Positions 54,286 through 63,809 of a stretch of DNA of 64,000 nucleotides are shown here, piece after piece. Position numbers and translations under genes: made by a program. This DNA comes from Macrosoma leucophasiata. Lineage: Eukaryota; Arthropoda; Insecta; Lepidoptera; Hedylidae. How positions within the stretch are numbered: position 1 is the stretch's first letter; the number at the start of each line of letters is the position of its first letter. The DNA is taken from the NCBI GenBank assembly GCA_036365455.1, contig JAWQUS010000009.1:6292001-6356000 (forward strand), read 5' to 3'. The notes below the pieces were generated by a model. That model had not been told where the DNA came from and did no database searches. It worked only from the letters and a program-made list of their open reading frames with translations.

Positions 54286-54522
54286 AAAACGTACGTAACT
54301 CCACGCCTGCAATCCCCGAAAGGGTAGGCAGAGGTAAATGCATGCATTCAAGCATACATGCAAACACCCACGATTCGCCGGTTACGTTTTATAACAGGTG
54401 GCGACCCTATTGTCATCTCCGGGCACATTACCAAACTTCGAGGTACTAACAAGCTTCCAGAAAATGGAAAAATCCCAATAGTGTAGTATTAGTGGCCTGC
54501 TACCACTAGGCTACTGGAAAGT
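54286..54522 (-). mobile_element. SINE-B, inserted at the same target in opposite orientation
   Basis: The minus-strand copy has an internal deletion before the head. It is flanked by aaattacagtt-type repeats (54274-54285, 54523-54534) that overlap the duplication of the plus copy. Confidence 0.85.
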
Positions 54523-54534
54523 TAAATTACAGTT

Positions 54535-54960
54535 GAAATATGCTATAAATACGTTTCTATGCTTTGATGTAAATAAATTAAAAGTGTGATCAATTAAATT
54601 ATGTGCGACGCAACATATTTTTAGCACCTGTAATACAACCTTGGTACGCGTCAACTATCTATAAAATTATCTAAAATTCATGTCATAATAACCTTCGCAG
54701 AATGCATTAGCAAGAAAGTAGTTTTCTCAGTTCTGACTTAAAAGTTACTCAGGTTGAGAAGTTTTTAAGTAACATTTTTGTATGACATGAAGCAAGCAAG
54801 CACTTGTAATGCGATGATAAGTAAATACTGTTTAGTGTAGACTATTGACATTTTCATTAAAATCAGAGGTCGAAATTAATGAAATGTAAACTTTTATGTA
54901 AAAATAGCTCAAAGATTTAGGCTTTATACGGCCGTTTAGGAAAAATACGTCTTTTTTGTA
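54535..54960. other. Nothing recognised
   Basis: AT-rich spacer. Confidence 0.4.
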
Positions 54961-54963
54961 GTA

Positions 54964-55064
54964 TTTAAGTATGTATGTATCTTCACGCCAGGTCCCTAAC
55001 GGGGTAGGCAGAGAGTGTAGAGCGCCAGATATCCCGGTTCTGACAAACCTCTCGTGCCTCGGTA
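54964..55064 (+). repeat. Dispersed repeat D, well preserved
   Basis: 'cttcacgccaggtccctaac' to 'gacaaacctctcgtgcctcg'. (AATT)n follows at 55101-55125. Confidence 0.8.
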
Positions 55065-55125
55065 GGTAGTATTTAAGTCATCAGAAATAATAAATAAATA
55101 ATATAATTAATTAATTAATTAATTA

Positions 55126-55325
55126 ACTGCCTCAGTAGCGTAGTGGTAGCAGGCCACTACTATATCGCTGTAGGTCCTGGGTTCGATTCCCGGGTCGGGG
55201 GTTCGCCACCTGTTACATGGGCCAAAACGTAACCGGCGAGTCGTGGGTGTTTGCATGTATGATTGAATGCATGCATTTATCTCTGCCTACCCCTTCGGGG
55301 ATTACAGGCGTGAAGTTACGTTTAC
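55126..55325 (+). mobile_element. SINE-B with internal deletion
   Basis: The tRNA-like head is joined directly to 'gttcgccacctgttacatgg', lacking about 110 bp of body. Confidence 0.85.
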
Positions 55326-55798
55326 GTTAATATAATTACAGTACAGTAAAAATGTGTGTGGATCACCAAGCAAGCATATTATTATCGAATCGTTTTATTA
55401 CTTTTATTTGGTGTTCAGATTACACCAAATTCTGAAAATGTGAAATATTAGTCATAACATACAGATCTAGGTTTCTTTTTAATATCACCCCCTAACAATC
55501 TATAAAGATTTGTCATCGAACACAACACGAGTCTAATATCTTGTTTAATCTCCAATACATTTTTTCCACTTATCCTATGTTGTGTTGTCATGATGTCTTG
55601 TTGCTTAGTATGAATAATATTGATTATCATGATTACTTACAAAACCACTTTACATGTTAAGTTGTCTGTACGTGCCAAGAACCACGTAATCAAATGTGAT
55701 GTGGCTGTAGACAGAGATAATGTTAATTTAAATTAAAAAATAATTTCCCACCTGTTTCCTACGAAGGGATAGGAAGATGCATTTATATACAGCAGAAT

Positions 55799-56235
55799 AC
55801 TGGTGGTAGAGTTTCACGTGTAGGAGCTCAAGGACGTCAAACACCGCGTTACCCAATCTATCTACCGCTAAATCCTAGTTTTTTTATGTAATGAAAGTGG
55901 CAAACAAGCATGCACTTCACCTTGATGTTAAGTGATGACTGCAGCCTATAGACACCCACACAAAGACCCAGGTCAAAATGCAGATGCGTTACCATTCCTG
56001 AGGTCTAAGGTGTTATGCCTCTGTGCCGGAAATTACAAGGCCATACATTACCACCTGACCGGAACACGATAGTGCTGAGCACTACCATTTAGCAGCAAGT
56101 ATATTAGGTAATGTTTTCAGTATATTAGGTTAGTTTTCAGGACTATCCTGTTCCGGTTAGACGGTTATGTATGGCCCCGTAATAACTATTACAAAGACAT
56201 GACAACTTAGGTCTGAAGGCGTGGCAACACAGGGA
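55799..56235 (+). mobile_element. SINE-A subfamily 2, split by a subfamily 1 copy
   Basis: Left part 55799-55882 (head 'actggtggtagagtttcacg') and right part 56131-56235 ('tgttccggttagacggttat'). Confidence 0.85.
55883..56130 (-). mobile_element. SINE-A subfamily 1 inserted in subfamily 2
   Basis: Flanked by the direct repeat tagtttt (55876-55882, 56131-56137). Tail intact; the head side is truncated after 'tattaggtaatg'. Confidence 0.85.
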
Positions 56236-56274
56236 ATGGAAAATACGCACGTGAATTTACCTTTATATATACTT

Positions 56275-56952
56275 ATTTTTTATGTCTTGAAGTGACAAAC
56301 AAACGTATATTTCACATTGATAGTAGGTGAATATTAAAGCCTGTTAACATCTGTATAAAAACTAGAGATTTTAATGTTTACGCGTTGCCACTCCTTAGAT
56401 CTTAGTTATTGTGCCTCTGTGCTAGATATTCAGGCCCGTATATTACTTTCTGGTAACGTAATGAATTGAAGCGCGCATGGCCCAGCGGCTGGTGTAGATC
56501 GTAAGCGATCTGCTCGGTTAAGCACTACGGGCGCGGTCGGGTAGTGTGATGGGTGACCGCTAGTGGCAAATTAAATGCGCGTTTCCGTGCTTCGGAGGGC
56601 ACGTAAAGCCGTCGGTCCCGGTTGCTATCGATAGATAGCAGTCGTTAAACCTTGTCGGAGGCCTTATGGGCGGTTTGAAAACATCCGACAGCGGGTTGGC
56701 CACTAACCCACCCACCTCCACCAATCCGCATTGGAGCAGCGTGGTGGAGTAAGCTCCAGGCCTCCCCCCAAAAAGGGGAGAGACTCGTGCCCAGCAGTGG
56801 GACGTATAATGGGTTGCCATTATTATTATTATTATTATAACGTAATGAACACTAAGTATATCGCATAACACTAACATTGAGCGGCAAGTGGATTAGGTAA
56901 TGCGGTGGTACCTACGGCCACCAGCTTCACCACTGGAGCTCTACGACTAGTA
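56275..56952 (-). mobile_element. SINE-A, divergent, split by SINE-C
   Basis: Tail part 56275-56453 ('gaagtgacaaacaaacgtat') and head part 56850-56952 ('gcggcaagtggattaggtaa', 'ggagctctacgactagta'). Confidence 0.8.
56466..56837 (+). mobile_element. SINE-C, 5S-rRNA-derived, full length with TSD
   Basis: Target duplication taacgtaatgaa (56454-56465, 56838-56849). The first 95 or so bases resemble 5S rRNA: 'gttaagca' (56517-56524), 'gggcgcggtc' and 'gatgggtgaccgc' (56548-56560), the last two matching the box A to box C part of the 5S internal promoter. The body contains 'gttgctatcgatagatagca' and 'agcagtgggacgtataat', ending in (ATT)n. Confidence 0.9.
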
Positions 56953-56969
56953 AAAACGAAAACCTTTCA

Positions 56970-57090
56970 TAGTATATTCACGCCAGGTCCCTCACGGGGT
57001 AGGCAGAGAGTGTGAATCGCCAGATATCCCGATCCTGACACCTTCCGTCCCTCTTCTACATTCATGATTCTCTTCATCCATGCACGATTC
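56970..57090 (+). repeat. Dispersed repeat D
   Basis: 'attcacgccaggtccctcac' to 'atgattctcttcatccatgc'. Confidence 0.75.
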
Positions 57091-57099
57091 AATACTTTC

Positions 57100-57505
57100 C
57101 GTAGTCATCTGAGCTTGCGTTTCAAGTGAACAATTTCATCTAAATGAATCGTCACGACCTTATAGCGTAGCGTACATCTGGGTGCAGTTTTAAAATTACT
57201 CTTTCAAGGTCCATATTCAGGAAAAGACCCGGATTTCGTGCGGTAATGACCCGCTTGAGACGTCCATTTTGACGTCACTGTAGTGGACTTGCAGGTCATT
57301 AAGTGACCTTAGTTTACTTTTCAATATATTAGTCATTTAATTTCACTGAAATCTTCTACCGAATTTCTTGGAACAATGATATGGATATTTTCAAAGCTAA
57401 AGCTTTTACAATATCCATTGCGTAATACAATTAGGTACACAAACTGATGTTTATAATTTCACATTAATTCATTTTCAATCTTATAATTAGAGGTACAAAA
57501 AATAT
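57100..57505. other. Nothing recognised
   Basis: Unassigned spacer. Confidence 0.4.
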
Positions 57506-57506
57506 G

Positions 57507-57632
57507 AAATAATAATAATAAATGTTCTTTATTGTACACATAAGAACAACAATTTGCAAAAACAATTTTACATATAATAATATGCACAATAGGCGGCCTT
57601 ATCGCTCAAAGCGATATCTTCCAGGCGACCTA
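57507..57632 (-). mobile_element. LINE 3' UTR end
   Basis: The minus strand reads 'ggtcgcctggaagatatcgc', 'gataaggccgcctattgtgc' and 'tgtacaataaagaacatt' with an (ATT)n tail, the typical end of the window's LINE group. Confidence 0.7.
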
Positions 57633-57634
57633 AA

Positions 57635-58098
57635 TAGAAAAAGATAGAGAAAGATGCAGAATAATAAAATCTAAGCATATATTAATTCATTTTTTATATT
57701 ATGATACTATAGTTGTTTATATTTTTATATAAACAACTATAGTATCATAATATAAATGGGTTATTAAGTATTACTATTATACTTATTTAACACTTAATTG
57801 TTGCTTAATATTATAATATATTCATATATGATAATATTATAAAATATAATTAGTTTTATATTATCAGTTAAGAAGAAGATCCGTAGGAAAACATTTTCAT
57901 GTAACTTCTTATTAATTATAATAATGAATTAATATATGCTTAGATTTTATTATTCTGCATCTTTCTCTATCTTTTATAAAAATATAAACAACTATAGTAT
58001 CATAATATAAATGGGTTATTAAGTATTACTATTATACTTATTTAACACTTAATTGTTGCTTAATATTATAATATATTCATATATGATAATATTATATA
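57635..58098. repeat. Inverted plus direct duplication block
   Basis: About 50 bp at 57640-57692 ('agatagagaaagatgcagaa') recurs inverted at 57930-57985. 57728-57841 recurs directly at 57985-58098. 57695-57721 and 57728-57754 form a perfect 27-bp hairpin with a 6-nt loop. Confidence 0.85.
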
Positions 58099-58137
58099 GT
58101 AAATCAAAAGTATTTTATAAAATATAAATGCGTACAT

Positions 58138-58305
58138 TTAAGGATTCCGTAATGGAAAAATCCTTAAAGATTTGTCATGTCTGTCTGTCTGTCAGTCTAT
58201 TTGTCAGTCCGTCCATATGTCACAACTCCGAAACTATTAGGACTATACTACATACTTGAACCTTGGTAGGTAGAAGTTTTTTGTAAACTGCTTTATGATA
58301 CAAAA
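58138..58305 (+). repeat. Dispersed repeat H, partial
   Basis: 'gattccgtaatggaaaaatc', 'tctgtctgtctgtcagtcta' and 'caactccgaaactattagga'. Confidence 0.6.
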
Positions 58306-58361
58306 ATTTAAAAAAAATGGTCTCCATTTTTATTTTTAAAGAAAAATGGAAAGAAAAATTT

Positions 58362-58436
58362 GACTTCAGGCGAGACTCGAACTCGCAACCTACTGGGAAT
58401 CTAGTCCAGCCGCTCTTCCAATTGAGCTACTGAAGC
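58362..58436 (-). other. tRNA-like unit, left arm
   Basis: The minus strand has acceptor gcttcag/ctgaagt, A box tagctcaattggaaga and B box gagttcgagtctc, differing from the right arm by about one base. Confidence 0.7.
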
Positions 58437-58528
58437 CCTGCCCGATTTGTCAAATCTTTCCTTCACATCTATTGCATTGCTTTATGGTAGCAGTAGCGCC
58501 ATCTATTACCAACTATGCATCGGGCAGG

Positions 58529-58603
58529 GCTTCAGTAGCTCAATTGGAAGAGCGGCTGGACTAGATTCCCAGTAGGTCGCGAGTTCGAGTCTCGCCTGAA
58601 GTC
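58529..58603 (+). other. tRNA-like unit, right arm
   Basis: D arm gctc/gagc and T arm gcgag/ctcgc pair. The anticodon stem ctgga/cccag has one mismatch, and the 7-nt loop ctagatt puts AGA in the anticodon position. Being part of a repeat, it is unlikely to be a working tRNA gene. Confidence 0.65.
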
Positions 58604-58844
58604 AATTTTTTCTTTCCATTTTTCTTTAAAAATAAAAATATATTTCACAAGCATGTGTTAATGCGAAATAATATAAAACAATGGTCTCCATACTTGCTAC
58701 TGATCACAATAAAACTTTTTATAATCAAACCTATACGTGTGAGATGTATATAGATAGATAATTGGAAATAGAATTGAAGTTTCTAAACCAACTTTTTTCA
58801 GTATCAATCGTTTGAAAGATAAACACTTCCAAAGTGGTGATTGG

Positions 58845-59277
58845 TAGTGTTGTTGCAATAGTAATAGTCTATCGATAGTATTGTGAACTATCGTGACCTC
58901 GAAAAAATAATCGATAGCGCGATAGTACTATCGAAAATATCGCCATGCTGCAATACTATCGATACTATCGATAGTATCGATAGTTAAAAATAAGCAATAC
59001 TATTGCCAAAGATCAATAGTATCGATAGTATTGTTATAAACAATAGTCGAAGCTATCGATACTATCGATACTATTGACTTTATTGACTATTGTTTATAAC
59101 AATACTATCGATACTATCGATACTATTGATCTTTGGCAATAGTATTGCTTATTTTTGACTATCGATAGTATCGATAGTATTGCAGCATGTCGATATTTTC
59201 GATAGTACTATCGCGCTATCGACTATTTTTCGAGGTCAACTATCGATAGCGCAACTATCAATAGTTTAGCAACACTA
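58845..59277. mobile_element. Palindromic hAT-like MITE made of ATCGATAGT units
   Basis: The two halves are inverted copies over about 210 bp each, meeting near 59061. Ends tagtgttgttgc / gcaacacta. Flanking octamers gtgattgg (58837-58844) and gtggttgg (59278-59285) form a TSD with one change. Dozens of ctatcgata units inside. Confidence 0.85.
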
Positions 59278-59285
59278 GTGGTTGG

Positions 59286-60470
59286 TGTGTATCCCTCCCC
59301 TCTAACTTTCAATATATAAATAGTAAATAAAATATGTAGTATAGTCTTTAATAAAAAAATCAATCAAAGTTGAGTTTGAACGAGATATTCTCAAAAGTTT
59401 TTATATTCAGTTATATATGCTACTACGAAACCTTTCAAAGTCGAGTCCGACTCGCACTAGGCCGATCTTTTTACATATGAACATGTAAACGAGAAGATGT
59501 GAAAATATACATATTATACAAATAAAACTAAGTTTGTGCTTATATAATGATGTTAAACATAGAAAATGTACAATTAATGCATAAAAAAAATATGTTTTTG
59601 GGTCAAACTTGTACCACAAGCATTACAGGTTTTATTGAATAGTTAAAATAAATATATATATTTACTGATTGACGAAGAAAAATTCTATTTTGTACATTTA
59701 TTAAACGTTTATGTCACCTTATTAAAGACAAATAGGTCACTTTATGACCCTCCAATTTAGTGAAATGACAAACGACATTTAGATTCGTAAGTTACCTTCA
59801 CGGGTTTTGGTCCAAGTCACAGGCTTTTGAATTTTAAAAATAATAATTTTGTACTCAATTTAGTACAAAAATTGTTTATATAAAAATAACTTCTACATTG
59901 TTGTTTATGTAATAATGAAATACATAAAAAAATATGACTACTTGTCATATTTTTTTATTACGAGTATATTTACGGTTCATGTACTAAGCCGTTGATTGAT
60001 ATCGTGATTTAAATCAAAGAAGTTTTGAAAACAAAAAATATGACAATGATTTAACTACTTGTTATCACGCAGTGACATCAAATTTAAAATCTGCGTACGT
60101 TAAAGTAAGAAATATAGCACCAAAAAAAAAGATATAAAAAAAAATTTTGCAAATATGCTCACAAACGATGGAGAAATTGTGTAACATAATGTCGAATTGA
60201 AAACAAAAATTTAAATAAAAAGTGATTCTTTAAGCATCAATCTTTAAATTTATTAACTATTTTATACATTAATGTTTATACAAACGCACAACATTACTTT
60301 TAACATCCATACAAATAACTGCTAAATTAATTGAAAGCTACCCAAAAACATAGGAAACCACTATAAGAATTGCCCTCTACAACACCATAAGCAGAGGTTT
60401 CTGACCCACAGGGATCTTCCTTAGGCAGTTGCGCTAACTTTTATTAAAACCTGTCAAGGAACGTAAGGCC
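59286..60470. other. Nothing recognised
   Basis: AT-rich, about 1.2 kb, ending at the CpG-rich promoter-like region. Confidence 0.45.
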
Positions 60471-60589
60471 ACCGGCGCCCAGACACAATTGAATTTCAAT
60501 TGTCACATTTTTCTCGTGTCTGGAGTGTCTACACTGAAGTGCCTTCTTCACCGATTGCCCGGTGAAGTAGACTAGTGTGAGATAGACGT

Positions 60590-60838
60590 GCCACCTAAAA
60601 AACCCACCATAATTTCGGGAATCCCATCAAGCTGACAATCCGCTCAACCTCGAGACTTGCGTCTCAATCAGTCTCGATAGCAAGGTGATTAGTATTTCGG
60701 GCGTGTGGCGATTGGTGGGAGCGAGCGCAGTCTCTCGCCGCCAGTCGCCCGTGCGCCCGCCGCCGCAGCGCGCACACAACTGACGCGCGCTTTACCCAAC
60801 ATCACCCAATTCCAAAAATCGAACCCTCAGTGCCAAGC
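60590..60838 (+). promoter_or_regulatory. CpG-rich candidate promoter
   Basis: Abrupt rise in G+C and CpG (cgccgccagtcgcccgtgcg and similar) at about 60700-60800 within AT-rich DNA. An inverted CCAAT box (ATTGG) lies at 60711-60715. Three TCAGT arthropod initiator-like motifs are at 60827, 60839 and 60849. No TATA box at the expected distance. No repeat family covers it. Confidence 0.45.
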
Positions 60839-60919
60839 TCAGTGAAATTCAGTGTTGTGTGCCTTGGAGTGTACGTTCCCGCTTTCCCATTTTTTTTCAC
60901 CGTTTTAAGAGTTTACACG
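60839..60919 (+). other. Candidate 5'-UTR exon with splice donor
   Basis: From the TCAGTG initiator-like motif to ACACG|GTGAGTCGG, a strong donor (GT at 60920-60921). There is no ATG with a long frame, so it would be a noncoding first exon of a plus-strand gene whose body lies beyond the window. The following DNA would be its first intron. Confidence 0.4.
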
Positions 60920-61315
60920 GTGAGTCGGAAATTTTGTGTTTCAAAAGATACGTAATTTGTTATTCAATACGTGATCAGTTTTGCGAACACGGAATCGATA
61001 GTTTAACCGGTTAATTACCGAATTCATGACTTCAATTACGCTGGTATTTACATAAAAGTATAGTAATGGAATATGTTGTGACGGTAGCGCGCGTTGAAGT
61101 CTTTTGCGTGCGGCGCCGTTCACTTTGTCGAGGCGACGATTGGGTGTCAAAATAATAAATTTAGAAATATTTAGAGTTGTATGCGACGAGTCATTAATTC
61201 AATCAATTATATAAACGACCTTCATAACTTGTTGGAGCTAATATTTGTGAGCAAGTTGTATATTTTGTGTATGACGTAAAAATTACAACATTCTACAGAC
61301 GGAGGATATTTTAAA

Positions 61316-61462
61316 CTAGTTGCGCTCGCGACTTCGTAGACTAGACTATTTTTAAACAAAAATAGCCATAGTTACCTATATCCAATCAGCTATCAGCCAG
61401 TGAAAGTTCCGTCAAAATCGGTCTAGCCGTTCCAGAGATTATCTGAAACAAACAGACCACAT
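61316..61462 (-). mobile_element. Helitron-type fragment
   Basis: 'ctagttgcgctcgcgacttc' end on the minus strand and 'aaaatcggtctagccgttcc' inside. Confidence 0.6.
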
Positions 61463-61504
61463 TTGTGAGCCATGTCATTGTGGTATGCCTACTATGCGTA
61501 CGTA

Positions 61505-61669
61505 TAATAATGTGCGTTTATACGTGCATACACTCACAGCCCCACAGTAGGTATAAACCTGTGTCGTGGGTGCCGTTGTACACATACAACACATACACAA
61601 ACACCCAGACCCGAAACAAATATCTGTAGGCCATACAAACATTTGTCGGTGCGGGGATCGAACCCGCGA
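61505..61669 (-). mobile_element. SINE-F, second copy
   Basis: Minus-strand match to 13273-13482: B box 'gcgggttcgatcccc', 'tttgtatggcctacag', 'cacccacgacacaggtttat'. A box and tail lost. Confidence 0.75.
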
Positions 61670-61689
61670 AGGAATAATAAAGGTGCATT

Positions 61690-61850
61690 CCCCACCCCTG
61701 AGGTTGTGTCTCTGTGCCAGAAATTACAGAACCGTAGATTACCACATAACCGAGAACGCTGAACGCTTTAATTTAGAGGCAATTAATTTAGGTGATGTTG
61801 TGATGTCTACGCTCGCGAGCTTCGTCACTGGAGCTCTATCACCACTAAAA
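61690..61850 (-). mobile_element. SINE-A head two-thirds
   Basis: 'ctctgtgccagaaattacag' to 'cactggagctctatcaccac'. Confidence 0.75.
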
Positions 61851-61854
61851 ATTT

Positions 61855-62365
61855 TCAATAAAATCCCTGTCAATTATTTACCTACTTAATACCTTAATGT
61901 CTTTAAATAATTAATCAAAAGGTACCTTAATCAGTAAAGTAGCTTATTGGTTTTCAGAATAATTATATAATCATTATTTATTTAAGCAACTACTTTTATA
62001 ATTAAATAATTATAATTAAATTACGATGTACCAGCTTTCGTAATGTTAATCACTAAACAATGATATGAATTTAAGTACGTTTACAATTATCGCGTGATGC
62101 AATCTGAGGAATGTCTTTAATGTTTTTATTCTTATTATTTAAATTAAAACAACAAATACCTTAAAGTATGTTAAGTGTATAAATTTAATGTAAGCAGAAA
62201 TGAAAAGAGAACACTTAATTTAGTTAAACTAAACATTTACATGGTATAGGCGCCTAGTAACTTTTACTGGTAAACATTTTTACTCGCAGCAGTCTGCAAG
62301 ACCTCAAGACCTCAAGATACCATAAGTAATTATTGTGTTAATCCTGAACGCTACGCAAAGCGTTT
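61855..62365. other. Nothing recognised
   Basis: AT-rich spacer. Confidence 0.4.
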
Positions 62366-62369
62366 ACGA

Positions 62370-62568
62370 AATCGATGGAGGTAGCTACATATAATTTTTT
62401 CAAACTTCTGTCAGACAAATGTGACCTCAGTCTGCCCGGGACCACGGAAGCTGAAAAGCGACCGAAACGTCGGGTTGATTTTAAAAATCATTTTAGTTTA
62501 ATATACGCGAGACAAATCCGTAAAAATAGTTTTATTTCAATGAGTGTAGCTCGCGAAAACCTAAGAAC
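62370..62568 (-). repeat. Dispersed repeat I
   Basis: Minus-strand copy, the best preserved: 'ctcagtctgcccgggaccac', 'gaccgaaacgtcgggttgat', 'tagctcgcgaaaacctaag'. The open frame across it is incidental. Confidence 0.75.
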
Positions 62569-62579
62569 ATATCATTTTT

Positions 62580-62862
62580 ACTGGTGGTAGCTCCAGTGAC
62601 GGAGCTCGCGGGCGTAGGCACCACCGTATTACCTAACATACTTGCCGCTAAATGGTAGTGTTCAGCACCATCGTGTTCCGGTCAGGTGGTTATGTACGGC
62701 CCTGTAATTTCCGGCACAGAGGCATGACACCTTAGGCCTCAGGAGTGGCAACGCATCTGCATTTCGACGTTGGTCTCTGTGTGGGTGTCTATAGGCTGCA
62801 GTCATCACTTAACATCAATGTGAACTGCATGCTTGTTTGCCACTTCCATTACATAAAAAAAA
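62580..62862 (+). mobile_element. SINE-A subfamily 1, full length
   Basis: Complete, with a 3-bp loss in the head (ggtggtagctcc) and an A8 tail. Confidence 0.9.
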
Positions 62863-62990
62863 CTATCACAGGGACATCACAACTAAGTAAGCTCGCAGGG
62901 GTGGCAACGCATCTGTATTTTGACCTCTGGTTTTGCCTGCAGTTATGATTTCCAATTTTGATTCTTGATCTATTGAGTATGATTGTTTGC
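62863..62990 (+). mobile_element. SINE-A subfamily 2 fragment
   Basis: 'ctatcacagggacatcacaa' through 'ggggtggcaacgcatctgta' to 'gcagttatgatt', directly after the A-tail of the previous copy. Confidence 0.7.
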
Positions 62991-63214
62991 CAACGTCGTC
63001 ACAAAAACACAATAATAGTAACACAATAGTAGTCATGAAAACTACATTGCTCAAAACTAATTGTTCTTCAAAATGACATCTCAATCGAGTTGATACAAAG
63101 TAAAGGTTTAAATGAATTGTACCAATTTTATTGCTTTTTGTTTTTTATTGTGGCATCAAAGTGGCAAACAAGCATCCACTGGAGATAGGGCTCGTGTGTA
63201 GGCATTGTATGCAT

Positions 63215-63293
63215 TATCTACGTAACTTCACGCCTCTATTCACCTAAAGGGTAGGAAGAGGTAAATGCATGCAGTCAACCATACATGCAAACA
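63215..63293 (-). mobile_element. SINE-B 3' end
   Basis: 'acgtaacttcacgcctctat' and 'gtaaatgcatgcagtcaacc'. Confidence 0.65.
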
Positions 63294-63304
63294 CTTAGTA
63301 GTGT

Positions 63305-63800
63305 CTTAACTGATCTACCTGCCATTGAATGAGTATATAGCGCTACTGTGTCCCCATGAGGTGGTAATCATAAAGCAACGCGGCCCACCGGTCGCGGCGG
63401 ACCGGAGGGGAGCTATAGCGTTTATTACCGATGCAAAACAGTCTGTCATTATTTGCGGGGGGGGAAATATGTGTGATACACATTCACACTACAAAACTCG
63501 TCTATACTATATACTCTTACTCTTAAACTCACACCTTGACTTTAACCTAATACGTAAACAATTTCACGCACACATTTAAACATCTGGGCGGCAGGCGTAG
63601 GACCATTTGGGCTTGTACTTTGATAGAGGGGAAAGCTTGCATATGTCTACTCCCCTCGCGCCTGCATGTGGTAATACATGTAGGTTAGATCTCAGGAGTG
63701 GTCATGCATCTACATTGAGACGTTTTCTTTGTATGTAGTTGTTTAAAGGCTACACTATTCTTTTACCATCAGTGTGAACTATGTTTCCTACTTTCATTAC
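63305..63800 (+). mobile_element. SINE-A, old copy split by MITE-E
   Basis: Left part 'ctgatctacctgccattgaa' to 'tccccatgaggtggtaat'. Right part 'gtggtaatacatgtaggtta' to 'cctactttcattacatataa'. Confidence 0.75.
63369..63667 (+). mobile_element. MITE-E copy 3
   Basis: Perfect 8-bp duplication gtggtaat (63361-63368, 63668-63675). The left end cataaagcaacgcggcccac is clear and the right end is damaged (cctgcat). The interior matches copy 1 without the nested MITE. Confidence 0.8.
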
Positions 63801-63809
63801 ATATAAAAT

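Larger units (their letters stand above)
58328..58679. mobile_element. Element G, palindromic copy with two facing tRNA-like units
   Basis: Bounded by the 12-bp duplication aatggtctccat (58316-58327, 58680-58691). Arms of about 110 bp (58337-58447 and 58519-58630) are almost perfect inverted copies, each with a complete tRNA-like unit, around a 71-bp spacer. The outer right end is 'tttcacaagcatgtgttaat' then 'gcgaaataat'. Confidence 0.85.

Noticed and set aside
54129..54449. Recurrent frame with FACMLECMH, also at 30148, 34265 and 54161 (-)
   Set aside because: Translation of SINE-B body. It occurs on both strands because the copies are inverted.
56560..56877. 105-codon minus frame shared with 49855-50040 (SDVFKPPIRPPTRFNDCYLS)
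   Set aside because: Lies entirely within SINE-C, and the frame includes the 5S-like head.
58529..58603. Functional tRNA gene with anticodon AGA
   Set aside because: A serine tRNA should have a long variable arm, the anticodon stem is mismatched, and the unit is part of a repeated element.
62375..62590. 71-codon plus frame
   Set aside because: Lies across dispersed repeat I, whose other copies are not open.
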